From Apostichopus japonicus (taxonomy: Eukaryota; Echinodermata; Holothuroidea; Aspidochirotida; Stichopodidae), in contig NC_092568.1 of NCBI RefSeq assembly GCF_037975245.1, positions 35,562,501-35,626,500 on the forward strand: DNA of 64,000 bases, written 5' to 3'. Both the position numbers and the translations under genes were made by a program. Below are positions 35,905-48,280 of this stretch, in pieces (within the stretch, counting starts at the first letter, position 1; every line of letters starts with the position of its first letter). The notes under the pieces are model-generated. The model was not told the origin of the DNA, did no database searches, and was given only the letters and a program-made list of their open reading frames with translations.

Positions 35905-37402
35905 AATAAGCAGTCAGGTGATCTCTTTAAGAAGATCCCTTTCTTACATTCATAAGCAGTTAGGTCATCTCATTCTTACATTCATAAACAGTTAGGTGAT
36001 CTCATTCTTACATTCGTAAGCAGTAAGATGATCTCATTCTAACATTCATAAGCAGTTAGGTGATATCATTCTTACATTCATAAACAGTTAGGTGATCTCA
36101 TTCTTACATTCATAAGCAGTAAGGTGATCTCATTCTTACATTCATAAGCAGTAAGGTGATCTCATTCTTACATTCATAAACAGTTAGGTGATCTCATTCT
36201 TACATTCAAAAGCAGTAAGATGATCTCATTCTTACATTCATTTGCAGTTAGGTGATATCATTCTTACATTCATGAGCTGGAAGGTGATCTCATTCTTACA
36301 TTCATAAGCAGTTAGGTGATTTCATTATTACATTCATAAGCAATTAGATGATCTCATTCTTACATTCATAAGCAATAAGGTGATATCATTCTTACATTCA
36401 TAGGCAATAAGGTGATATCATTCTTACATTCATAAGCAGGAAGGTGATATCATTCTTACATTCATAAGCAGTAAGGTGATCTCATTCTTACATTCATAAA
36501 CAGTAAGGTGATCTCATTCTTACATTCATAAGCAGGAAAGTGATATCATACTTACATTCATAAGCAGTAAGGTGATCTCATTCTTACATTTATAAGCAGT
36601 TAGGTGATCTCATCTAACATTCATAAGCAGTAAGGTGATATCATTCTTACATTCATAAGCAGTAAGGTGATCTCATTCTAACATTCATAAGCAGTTAGGT
36701 GATATCATACTTACATTCATAAGCAGTAAGGTGATCTCATTCTTACATTCATTAGTAGTTAGGTGATCTCATTCTTACATTCATCAGCAGTAAGGTGATC
36801 TCATTCTTACATTCATAAGCAGTAAGGTGATCTCATTCTTACATTCATAAGCAATTAGATGATCTCATTCTTACATTCATAAGCAGGAAGGTGATATCAT
36901 TCTTACATTCATAAGCAGTAAGGTGATCTCATTCTTACATTCATAGGCAGTAAGGTGATATCATTCTTACATTCATAAGCAGGAAGGTGATATCATTCTT
37001 ACATTCCTAAGCAGTAAGGTGATCTCATTCTTACATTCATAAGCAGTTAGGTGATCTCATTCTTACATTCATAAGCAGTAAGGTGATCTCATTCTTACAT
37101 TCATAAGCAGTTAGGTGATCTCATTCTTACATTCATGAGCTGGAAGGTGATCTCATTCTTACATTCATAAACAGTAAGGTGATATCATACTTACATTCAT
37201 TAACATTCATAAGCAGTAAGGTGATATCATTCTTACATTTATAAGCAGTAAGGTGATATCATTCTTACATTTATAAGCAGTTAGGTGATCTCATTCTAAC
37301 ATTCATAAGCAGTAAGGTGATTTCATGCTTACATTTATAAGCAGTAAGGTGGTCTCATTCTTACATTCATGAGCAGTAAGGTGATCTCATTCTTACATTC
37401 AT
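35905..37402. repeat. 32-bp minisatellite array
   Basis: About 46 copies of a 32-bp unit of the type TTACATTCATAAGCAGTAAG followed by GTGATCTCATTC, with variants (GTTAGG, GATATC, GGAAGG). It ends about 20 bases before the acceptor of the transmembrane exon of the pseudokinase gene at 37424. The unit is not a multiple of three, so it cannot encode an extended repeat protein. Confidence 0.95.
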
Positions 37403-39977
37403 ACTATTTACTTTGTTTCACAGTTGGTGTGTTCGCTTTGTTATTGGGTAACCTAGCATCGGTTATTCCCAGTGTGGTGGCGTTTCTGTCCTGCTGTATG
37501 TTACTTTGTATGTATATCAGTAACAAGAGAACTGGATGTAGGTATTACAAATTATTAATGTTAAGACTCGTTTACACCTATATGTCTCCTATTAACACCA
37601 TATGCTTGTAATTCACACACACAAAGGATACATATAGTTTGTGCGTTATAACGCCAAAGGAATATGACTTTTAATTTAACTCGTAATTGATTTGGTTCTA
37701 GCGAAAATTGACCTTTAACTTAACATGTAATAGCTTTAGTTTCAAAACGAATCAAACCAATGTTCTGAGTTCTTTCTGTGTTTTCAAATTTCTTTCCGAT
37801 TTTCTGACAGTTTTCTCTTACTTGGAAACTTAGCTTATCTGTGTTTGAAAATAATGTATTAGGCCTACCTCCCTTTAACACTAGATTCGGATTGCACACT
37901 CGAGGCTCAAGTTAAGAGACATAAGCCCTAAGTTAAATAAGAAGTTTTAACGTAATTCCAATAACGTAATGCATTTGAACTTTCCTGAAATGTGGTCGAA
38001 TCGAGTAGAGATGGGTCACGATCTTATTACTATTGCATAAACTTTATACCACGTGTATGCTTTAGCTACCGACTATGTAGTCGGTGTATATAGCTAGAGA
38101 TCTTGGATAGACCAGTGCTGCAGTATTACTACCAGATTATATTCCATGGAGTGAAATAAATTGCAAATCATTCTGACCAATCTTGACTGATCGTAGTTAT
38201 AGCTGTTCACGACTGTTCACGACTGTTTGTAACTGTTCGCGACTGTTTGCGACTGTTCGCGACTGTTCGTGACTGTTCGCGACTGTTCGCGACTGTTCGT
38301 GGCCGTCTTTTTCTATTCGAGTATATGTTTAATGGACATTTCGAATTATTTGTAAATAAATTTACTGTAACACAATCAGTTTCGTAAATGTAAAATAGTT
38401 AGATATTGTGACTAACACATATGTATAGACCTCTACTTGAAGTGTGCTTAGTTCCCATCATAAAGCTATTACTGTTAGCATATTTTGATTGATTCAGTTC
38501 ACTTTATTTAAGTTCATTCCACTATGTAAAAAACAAGGAAAAACCAAGTATGGATACAAGACGTGGATGGGAGCTGAAGAGGCTAAATGCATTTACAGGC
38601 AGCTCCCATTTACAAAATTAAGACAAACATTAAATCTATTCGACCAACTGTCGATATCATTTCTTCATGCAGCACACTTGATGACAGTTGGAGTCAGCAC
38701 GTAAGTACTCCAATTATATCAACTCCTCCACTCCCCCACATCAACCCCAATCATAACAACAACACTCTGGTGAACCATTGATGTGATAAGTCTCAATTGG
38801 TTAGGTAATTGATAAAGTATCAATAAAGGATCGCTCGTAAAAATAATATGGCTTTTGCTGTTTTACTCAGTAAGTTGCTGGTCCAAGTGATATAATTTAA
38901 TTTTTATTCAGTATATGACAAACGACATAGCACAAAAAGTCTGATGACTGCATGATTGCATTCTTATTTTCGTTTTCCTTTATAGAAGGAGCGACGCTGC
39001 ACTGAATTCTAATGAAGTTTCTTTGAACGTTCTCAGCAGAAATATTGAGAATCCTCAACGACCGGGTAAATACTTTTGAAATATAAATTTTGATATTTTA
39101 ACTTGAACAAGTCAACAACTTTTCCTTTTTTTTTCTGTTTTTCCTTCCTTCTTTGCATGTTTAACTAAACGTAATAGTTAACAAAATAGTTAAGTAATTC
39201 AGCAGGTTGGTCGCGTCTTACATAAAGGACGTCTTATATAATATATATAAATGAGTGTTAGCTCAGTGATTAACGCCGGTGCCTTCCAATCATAAGGTTC
39301 CCAGTTCGAGTCACTACAAGATTGTATGTCGTCCAGTTACAGAGTTGTTGACATGGACGTTAAATATGATCTAAGAGACTGACTTCGGTCAGCTTGCGGC
39401 TTTGATAAGCCAATGAGGCTTCTTTGCGAGTTCCTGCTTGCCAAAGGATCTAAAATACATATATACATATTTTGTGCTATATGTTTTCGGTTTGTTTGTA
39501 TATTGTACACGTCCCGTTCATCTTGAAGCAATATGAAAACACTTGCACATAACATTAGGCTGATATGTTCTCTATGTATGAATGATGTGTATGGTGTCAT
39601 TTTTACTAACCAAATACTTATTTGGCAAGATTGAAAGAAGGGGGAGCATGGCTTACTCTTTATCATCTGCAGTATACTAGTAGTATTTTACCCAGGAAGC
39701 ACGTGACTGTCATGTTAATTACCTTCTCATCTGATACATTTGCCGTATGCTTCTGTCAACTAGCTTGTCATGTATGTTCAACCTTATGGTATCAGTACTA
39801 CGTTGTACCAGGAAAATGGGAAAATAGAACCTGGCCATCTCAGTCATCTTCCACGATATTGGAGTTAGCAATATGTTACGTATAACATATACAATACACT
39901 TACATGACTGTACTCCAACTGCAATACGTTGCCTCTCACTGCACCTCGTAGAATCTACCATAGCAATGTATTCTGAG

Positions 39978-40045
<68 letters not shown>

Positions 40046-43000
40046 TTATTTCATAAATTCAATTTTCTTTCTCCATTTTCATTAAAAAAAATTGTTACGT
40101 CATTAGTCGGTTGATTAACATAAAACATTTCTATTACTTGCTATTATTTTACGTAGAGAACTTTAAATACTATATTTTTTTTACTTTATATTTTCCTATA
40201 TAGTTGTTCAACCTAGCATTCCAGTACGCAAAAAGTAAGTTTTAATTACCCTGTTAATAATTAGTACAGGGTTATTCCCTTCGTTTAAATGATAATGTCG
40301 ATATACTTAAGAATGGGCTTACCATAGCAGACGAATGTACCAAGCTGTTTGCCAAAATTACATAATGGGGGAAGCAAATGTTGGCTAACGGTCGTCAAGG
40401 TAGAGGCCTAAGGGGAGTCTATTTCGCCTCCACTTTGTGAAACAATTGTTGGGAAGATATGGGGAGAGATTTCCAGCACCTACCACCCCCCCCCCCCCTC
40501 CTTCCTAACATGCATCTATGGGTCCGATATTGATTGTTTGATTAAAATAACGGTCAATAACTTGTCATTTCAATAACTCCCTGCGTCACAAGTTATACTC
40601 AAGGTATCACTTTTTAGCTAGCTTAGCTATGTAAAAACACACTCCTTATGGTATTCAGTTAGCTTAGCTAGGTAAAGGCACACTCCCTATGGTATTCAGT
40701 TAGTTTAGCTATGTAAAGGCAACTTCTTTATGGTATTCAGAGGCACACTCCCTGTGGTATTCAGTTAGCTTAGCTATGTAATGGCACACTTCTTACGGTA
40801 TTCAGTTAACTTAGCTTAGTGAAGACACACTCCCCATGGTATTCTGTTAGCTTAGCAATGTAAAGGCAACCTCCTTATGGTATTCAGTTAGCTTAGCTAT
40901 GTAAAGGCAACCTCCTTGTGGTATTCAGTTAGCTTAGCTATGTAAAGGCAACCTCCCAATGGTATTCAGTTAGCTTAGCTATGTCAAGGCAACCTCCTTA
41001 TGGTATTCAGTTAGCTTAGCTTTGTAACGACACACTCCCCATGGTATTCAGTTAGCTTAGCTATGTAAAGGCAACCTCCTTGTGGTATTCAGTTAGCTTA
41101 GCTATGTAAAGGCAACCTCCCAATGGTATTCAGTTAGCTTAGCTAAGAAAAGCACACTCCCGTTGGTATTCAGATAGATTACGTTACTAAATCTTCTAGC
41201 GGACACTCACTTTCATTGAACTTATGTTTTTGTTTCAGAAAAGAATTACCAATGATTCCTGTTACAGCAGAAAATTCGCGGTAAGATCAATATGCCTTGT
41301 CAAAAAGAAACCGTTTCTTCCTCCTTGAAGAATATCCTCTTTTTTCTTACTTTGGTTGTATTTTAACGATAATCGCTTTAATTTGGTCATTTCAGAATAT
41401 ATAAGGCAAATTTACTCGAACAGAGACTTGGAGAGGATATATCAAATGATTCTTCAGAGAGCGAAAAAAGTAAGTTGCTTCAGTGACCTTTCAGTTTTGT
41501 TCTCGTCTAAAATGTTACATCAATTTAAATAAGGGTAACTCCTGTTGCCTCAAAAGAACAATTATTAGCGAGAGAAGCACTGTTTTACCATAATAATGGA
41601 AAACGGGACGAAAAAATAGTCAAGAAATTTTGTGGCAATACTTAAATACCATGACTGCAGGAACATGATGTTGCATGATCAGTGTAAGAATATAAAGATT
41701 TAATTTGTAACGAGAAGATAATGTTACTAAAGCGACATCTTTTTATCATAATGTGTGGAACATTTCTCAATCCAAACATGTTTTATTAAACCTATCGTGT
41801 ATATAAGCAAATAATCTCGCCTAAATGTCGAACTTTCTGAGAATGATGATATTGCATTTAAGTTATTCCGTATGAAATGAATAAAATAACTTTAATATTT
41901 AAATTAAAAATATTGTCTTGTGAATAATTTGCTTCTGTCTTGAATATTTCGGTAAACTTTTAAGACATTCAAGGGAATGTTGTTTGAGTAGAAAGCAATT
42001 CTGTACGTATCTGCAAGTATCAGGTAAGTTCATTGTTTGGATATTAAAGTAACATATATAGCCCATGTGGATTAGAGGCTGTCAATTACGTCATACATAA
42101 TGCGGTATTGGTGCTGCTGTTACATAACTCTTTACGATGTAATAATTAAACCATCGAGTTATGCGTTCCCCTGACAGAGTACTATTCTACGACAAACGAA
42201 GGGATATACCATGAGGATAGGATACTAGACCAGAAAGATGTTAGTATTATTATGGTTATCAAGATTGGAAAGATCCACAACAGATGGACGGGATCCATTA
42301 ACATCCCTGGTGGTATCACCAAATGTGTGGTACTAACAACTATGGCAGGTAGGAATGTGTATTATGCAGGTACACAATGCTTGGTATGACAGTATTGACA
42401 GGAATTTGACTAACTAACTTGACGGACTAGGGCATTGAATGGGACAATCTTACTTGACATACTAGGGTATTGAATGGGACAATCTAACTTGACATACTAG
42501 GGTATTGAATGGGACCATCTTACTTCACACACATTACGGTATGGAATGGGGCAATCTCACTTGACATACTATAGGGCATTGAATGGGACAATCTCACTTG
42601 ACATACTAGGGCATTGAATGGGACAATCTCACTTGACATACTAGGGCATTGAATGGGACAATCTCACTTGACATACTATAAGGCATTGAATGGGACAATC
42701 TTACTTGACATACTAGGGTATTGAATGGGACTATCTTACTTGACATACTAGGGTATTGAATGGGACCATCTTACTTCACACACATTACGGTATGGAATGG
42801 GGCAATCTCACTTGACATACTATAGGGCATTGAATGGGACAATCTCACTTGACATACTAGGGCATTGAATGGGACAATCTCACTTGACATACTATAAGGC
42901 ATTGAATGGGACAATCTTACTTGACATACTAGGGTATTGAATGGGACTATCTTACTTGACATACTAGGGTATTGAATGGGACAATCTTACTTGACATAAT

Positions 43001-46000
43001 AGGGTATTGAATGGGACAATCTTACTTGACATACTAGGGTATTGAATGGGACAATCTCACTTGACATACTATAGGGCATTGAATGGGACAATCTTACTTG
43101 ACATACTAGGGCATTGAATGGGACAATCTCACTTGACATACTATAGGGCATTGAATGGGACAATCTTACTTGACATACTAGGGTATTGAATGAGACAATC
43201 TTAAATGACATACAAGGGCATTGGATGGGACAATATTACTTGACAAACTAGGGTTTTGAATGGCAATATCTTAATTGACACACTAGGGTTTTGAATGGGA
43301 CAGTCTTACTTTCTCAATGTTACGTTTGCTCTCTGATAAATGTTCATTCTTGTTACCGTATTTATATTTCCAGATGAACTTAAAGAGTGACGCGAATAAT
43401 AACCAAAAACCTTTTTTCTTTTCTAAAGATCGAGTGAAAAAGAAGACAATCCATTGGGATGCTTTCATCAAGTTATGTCTAGAATTGCCAAAGACAGAGC
43501 ATATCGTAAAGGTTGAGGCGATTTCCATCCAAAAGAGTAAGATATAAGCAGCTTCCAGTTGCTTCCCTCTCGTGATGTTCTATAAATATATTACCTATCC
43601 AATGTTTTACATGAGTAATAACAAACAGAATATAAATTAACTTGCTTTCCTAAGCTACTTATATCGTGTGAAGAGTAAGTTTTATATTAAACAACAATAA
43701 GATTGATCAAAGTTAGAAAAAGAAGCAATCTGATTTATTTTTGCTGCCGCCTCATTTCAGAATACAATTATCTCATTACCGAGCATCTTGTCTGTGAAAC
43801 CTTGAAGAGCAAACTCTCCCGGACAGGAGATGAATCTGCTGCTGCTAGCTCATATGGTTCACTTTCCATTCCTGACGTCATCCAACACGTTGCAGGTATT
43901 TTAGAAGCAATGGACATTTTGAAGTCGTTTGGGGTAAGCTTTAGTTTATTGACATATGTTATGTCAAACGTATTTACCATCAAGCTTGCTATCATTTCAA
44001 GATGCATGTTAATATGTACACTTCGGTCTTATATTTATTACATCGATTATTAATGTAGGATGATGTATTCTGTATGATGTTATACTATCTTGTTTTCTTT
44101 GCATCAAAGTTTCTCCATCCTGGTTTATCAACCAGAAAGATCTTGATAACTCACCAAGGAGTTTGTAAACTTTATGATTTCTGTTTGGCTGGTGATGCAC
44201 CGAAGATAGCTGCATTGATTAAACAACAGGTAATTTAATACATCATTTCAAAGTAGTATCATTTAAAACTGGCGATTTGCTTTTCCATGGTGTTTCTGAA
44301 GAGACAGGCAAATTGTGTACGCTGACTGTTGTAGTTTAATATTACATTCGACAATTTGTCATATTTGTGAAAACGTCATTGTAGTCTAACTCGATTGTCA
44401 AGTGATAGACTTTTGTTTTGAGATGCCGTGAAATTAAAGGTAAGCTAGCTCCATGTGAAAAATCAGCTTTTGACAATTGACAATTCTTGTGAAGACATCA
44501 CGCTAGCGTGACTTTTTCTTTCTCTAATATAATGCAACACAGTCACTCGACAATTTGGCAAAGTTAGTCAAGATATATCATCTATTAAAGTACGACAGCT
44601 CGACAAAAGTATACATTTTTCTTATGATGTAATTTTGTTTCTGACACAGTGGCTATTTATTTTCGCTGTTACAAGAGATCTGAATATTCTGGTTGAGCAT
44701 ATTTCTGCTGTTACAAGAGATCTGATTATTCTGGTTGAGCATATTTCTGCTCTTACAAGGGATATGATTATTCTGGTTGAGCATAGTTCTGCTGTTAAAG
44801 CAATCTGATTATTCTGGTTGAGCATATTTCTGCTGTTACTAGAGATCTTATTATTCTGGTTGAGCATATTTCTGCTCTTACAAGGGATATGATTATTCTG
44901 GTTGAGAATATTTCTGCTCTTACAAGGGATATGGTTATTCTGGTTGAGAATATTTCTGCTGTTACTAGAGATCTTATTATTCTGGTTGAGCATATTTCTG
45001 CTGTTACTAGAGATCTTATTATTCTGGTTGAGCATATTTCTGCTGTTACTAGAGATCTTATTATTCTGGTTGAGCATATTTCTGCTCTTACAAGGGATAT
45101 GATTATTCTGGTTGAGAATATTTCTGCTCTTACAAGGGATATGGTTATTCTGGTTGAGAATATTTCTGCTGTTACAAGAGATCTGATTATTCTGGTTGAG
45201 CATATTTCTGCTGTTACAAGAGATCTGATTATTCTGGTTGAGCATATTTCTGCTGTTACTAGAGATCTGATTATTCTGGTTGAGCATATTTCTGCTGTTA
45301 CAAGAGATCTGATTATTCTGGTTTAGCATATTTCTGCTGTTACTAGAGATCTGATTATTCTGGTTGAGCATATTTCTGCTGTTACTAGAGATCTTATTAT
45401 TCTGGTTGAGCATATTTCTGCTGTTACAAGCAATCTGATTTTTCTAGTTGTGCATCCGCCTGTAAAAATATTCCACTTAGGAATGGGTCAGTACATACAT
45501 TCAGTGTGAAATATTGAGGTGGATCAAATATGAAATTGTGACCTTTTTTTCATACAACTCTCATGTATCAAACACAAGACATCCATGTACACTGTAATGT
45601 TCGATAAAGTTATAATAATGGCAACATTGATACATATCGTCATTAATACTGCTTTTAGTAATATTCAGCTAAGGGATATATCATAGTGAAAACAAAAACG
45701 TTAGTTATGAGTAGTAACAAACAGTGTATTTGCCTCTTAGATGATGAATGTGTCATTGAACGAATTTCCACCTGAACTGTTGCTGTCAAGTGAATATACA
45801 GAATCCAGTGACGTGTGGTCTACAGCTGTGGTGATATATGAAATTATGTCAGGTGGTAAGACTATACATCAAAGACACCATGTATATAACATACATTAAT
45901 ATTTATTGCACTTCTTTATTACATAGGTTGTATAAAGTAGCATGATTAAATCGAATCTAGCGATGTTTGATCAAGAGCAGTTGTGATGTTTATGACCATG

Positions 46001-48280
46001 ATTTGTAGTTACATCTTTCGGTACTTGTTTACCTTAAAGCAAGGGTTCCCTAACTAGGGTGCATAAACCCCCAGGGGTACGTGAGTCCATCCCAGGGGGT
46101 CGTGAGACGTTTCTGAAAGTCAAAACTAGAGTACTTTTTTTTGTTGAACTAAAATCTGAGGTATCATATCATTTAGTAATGTACAAAAGTTGTACCTATC
46201 GACAAACTCTTTTGGCGTTCCATACACATATGTTGCCATAGTAGTACCGTACCGTGCATTTTTCATTACATTATTACACTATGAACTTGATCTTTAACAA
46301 AGCACTGTTATGAGTGTTATAGTATAATAATTACTCAGATCGTGTCTCGAAAATTGCGGGGTTCGTGGACATCTCTGATATCCACAAGGGGTTCGTGGGG
46401 GATAAAGTTAGGGAAACCCTGCCTTAAAGTATAAGACTGTTAAAGCAGCATTTTGCGTTGGGTCGCTTTTTTCCACTTTTTTAACATGTGCATCGATTTT
46501 TTTACATGTATCAATCATAAAACAGCAATCTAAGATACCATCCAAGTTTCACCCTGCCAAGAGCGTTAATTAGCGAGTAATTAACGATTTATGTCGATAA
46601 ATGAGAAGAGTGTCCTCGACAAATTTCACAGTTAAAATTAATCGCATACAATTCCGCCAAACCCACTAGTTTGAATTCAACCAATCAGAGATGCAGGTTA
46701 AGTTATGAGCCGTTGCTAAAAATAGATTCAAGACTTCGCGTTGGTTGTACCATGGAGTTGTTATGCAACTCCCTGGTACAACTGCCATATAGACTGTACA
46801 CAAATCAAGCGTGGTGTTATATTACGTATCTGTCAATGACGTTCGTAGTGTTTAAATATTCATATTATGGGCGAGGTTTATTGGGTTCCCAACGGAAAAT
46901 ATCTTGGAGAACAACAAAGTTGAAAGTTGCAATTTTTTCGACTTTTATGCCACCATTTGAAGTAAAATATAAATAGATTAGCTAGTTATGTATGTCGTTA
47001 TGGCAAAGTGGAATCAGTGAGGTTGAAAAAAATCATAGAAAAGGACGCAAAATGCTGCTTTAAGTACCAGACGACAATATTTTAGAGGAATGTCCTGTAA
47101 CTGCAGTGTGATTCCTGCTCAGAGATAATTCATGATAATTTGTTTAATCAGTAACATTATACTGGAAACCTTATTAATATATACCTCAATAATTGAAAAT
47201 TGGAGATATGAGATATTTATTTAAGTCTTATAATATGCTCTTGCAGGTAATCCGCCATTTCCTGATAGCATGAAACCTGATAAGGATATGCATGCAACAA
47301 CTCCATCTTGGCCGACAACATACAAGGAGTTCAAGTAAAATTGTGCAATCTTTGCTTGGGAAACATATTGTTAGAGCTGATAGGAAATTTGAACTTGGAT
47401 TATTTATAATAAAACAAAAAATGTCCTAGTATCCAGATACAGCGATTATGAAAATATTATAATGAATGCATTGTAATTAAGTTTGCATAATCATTTTCAT
47501 TCATCCCTGCATGTAATGTTAACGTGTAATGTAATAAGTTTGCATGTTTCCTTTTCCTTCTTCCCTGTATGTATGGTTAACTTCTAATTTATTAAGTTTG
47601 CATAATTCCTTTCATGTATGTAATGTGAAACGCAGCGAACCTTTGTGGTTGAACGAAGAGTTTTTTCTTGTATGAATCACTAAAACTTTTGCTGACTATT
47701 TTATTAATGTTGCTAGTGCATATGTATTCTACAGAAACAATGCGTTGTTTGAGAGCTGGAGTCACAACTGTTCTTTGCGTCCCTCCATTCACCATTTAAG
47801 AGGAACATTTTTAGAGGTAACTCATATTCCTGCTAATTGTTCTATCGTTAATTATGTCTTACTTTAGAGGGTGGCGGGCTTTGCTAACGATCCACATTAT
47901 TTTGCTTGTAACGTTATTCCTGATGAATAATATTTTCAAGATAGCATTAAGTCTAATCATCACCTTTTACTTTATTCTTGATCACCAATGATTTACCAAA
48001 ATGTATTTTTGCAGAGGATTTAGTTCTATATTTTCCAATCCTCATTCTCAACATTTATTCTTCTTTTTGCGGGATAGATTATATTCTGGCAGAGGCACTG
48101 CTACAATCTTTGTTGTATTTACTAATAGAAATAAATTGCTTGAATCGACAGATTTTTGAGAAGATTATTGAAGACGGTTCATATGAGATACCAATCCCAA
48201 CTATGTACATACCCATGCCAGATCCCTATGACGTCAATGACGAGACATATCAGGACCGCATTTACCATGCTTGGGAGTAA
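37369..48280 (+). CDS. Membrane-anchored tyrosine-kinase-fold pseudokinase (receptor-like)
   Basis: Exons: 37424-37541 (or starting at ATG 37369), 38599-38700, 38986-39065, 40204-40234, 41239-41280, 41396-41469, 42178-42348, 43429-43536, 43761-43933, 44110-44229, 45741-45855, 47247-47334, 47735-47816 and 48152-48280 (TAA 48278-48280). All join in phase without a stop; from ATG 37369 they give 495 residues. A long hydrophobic segment (VGVFALLLG...CMLLCMYI) is followed by a basic NKR, a serine-rich juxtamembrane part with tyrosines (KYYSTTNEGIY), and a kinase fold. The fold is recognisable from FLHPGLSTRKILI (HRDLAARN position), LYDFCLA (DFG position), EFPPELL (APE), SDVWSTAVVIYEIMSGGNPPF and WSHNCSLRPS. 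Glycine loop (GKIHNRWTG), beta-3 lysine (CVVLTT), HRD aspartate and DFG glycine are all altered, so phosphotransfer is unlikely. No ectodomain exons were found upstream. The weak first donor (GTATTA) is the least certain join. Confidence 0.8.
38206..38305. repeat. 10-bp minisatellite
   Basis: About ten copies of GACTGTTCGC with C/T variants, in the intron after the transmembrane exon of the pseudokinase gene. Confidence 0.9.
39253..39455 (+). mobile_element. tRNA-derived SINE (family 2, copy 2)
   Basis: Begins GAGTGTTAGCTCAGTGATTA, with CCCAGTTCGAGTC at the B-box position, followed by the body GACTGACTTCGGTCAGCTTG as in the copy at 18233-18466. It lies in a pseudokinase intron. Confidence 0.8.
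39981..40041. repeat. (TA)n microsatellite
   Basis: A pure TA run of about 60 bases. Confidence 0.95.
40615..41174. repeat. 41-bp minisatellite
   Basis: About 14 copies of a unit containing TTAGCTTAGCTATGTAAAGG, then CAACCTCC and ATGGTATTCAG. It ends about 65 bases before the pseudokinase exon at 41239. Confidence 0.92.
42413..43312. repeat. 35-37 bp minisatellite with higher-order structure
   Basis: About 25 copies of a unit with GGCATTGAATGGGACAATCT and CACTTGACATACTA. A variant copy (CACACACATTACGGTATGG) returns at about 42523 and 42774, so a block of about 250 bp was duplicated. It fills the intron between pseudokinase exons 42178-42348 and 43429-43536. Confidence 0.93.
44653..45446. 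repeat. 42-bp minisatellite
   Basis: About 19 copies of a unit with TTCTGGTTGAGCATATTTCT and GCTGTTACAAGAGATCTGAT. Because 42 is a multiple of three and the unit lacks stops in some registers, both strands carry long open frames (263 codons on minus, 145 on plus) that are artefacts. It lies in the intron before the pseudokinase exon at 45741. Confidence 0.93.
46040..46421. mobile_element. hAT-like MITE (family B)
   Basis: About 382 bp with ends CAAGGGTTCCCTAACTAGGG and TTAGGGAAACCCTG, flanked by an exact 8-bp duplication CCTTAAAG at 46032-46039 and 46422-46429. Non-autonomous, in a pseudokinase intron. Confidence 0.9.
46440..47063. mobile_element. TTAA-flanked MITE (piggyBac- or Kolobok-like)
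   Basis: Perfect 15-bp inverted repeats AGCAGCATTTTGCGT and ACGCAAAATGCTGCT lie directly inside TTAA at 46440-46443 and 47060-47063. TTAA duplication is a mark of piggyBac and Kolobok superfamilies; the size (about 620 bp) and lack of a transposase make it non-autonomous. Only 18 bases separate it from the hAT-like MITE. Confidence 0.88.

Noticed and set aside
35905-37402. CRISPR-like array
   Set aside because: Units are directly adjacent without unique spacers and the genome is eukaryotic; it is a minisatellite.
39253-39320. A tRNA gene
   Set aside because: Same head and body occur at 18233-18466 in the opposite orientation; SINE structure.
43372-43428. Acceptor at 43371 giving exon start DELKE
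   Set aside because: It meets a stop after five codons; the acceptor at 43428 keeps the kinase frame.
44622-45413. 263-codon open frame on the minus strand
   Set aside because: It is the 42-bp minisatellite read in a stop-free register and lies in an intron of the pseudokinase gene.
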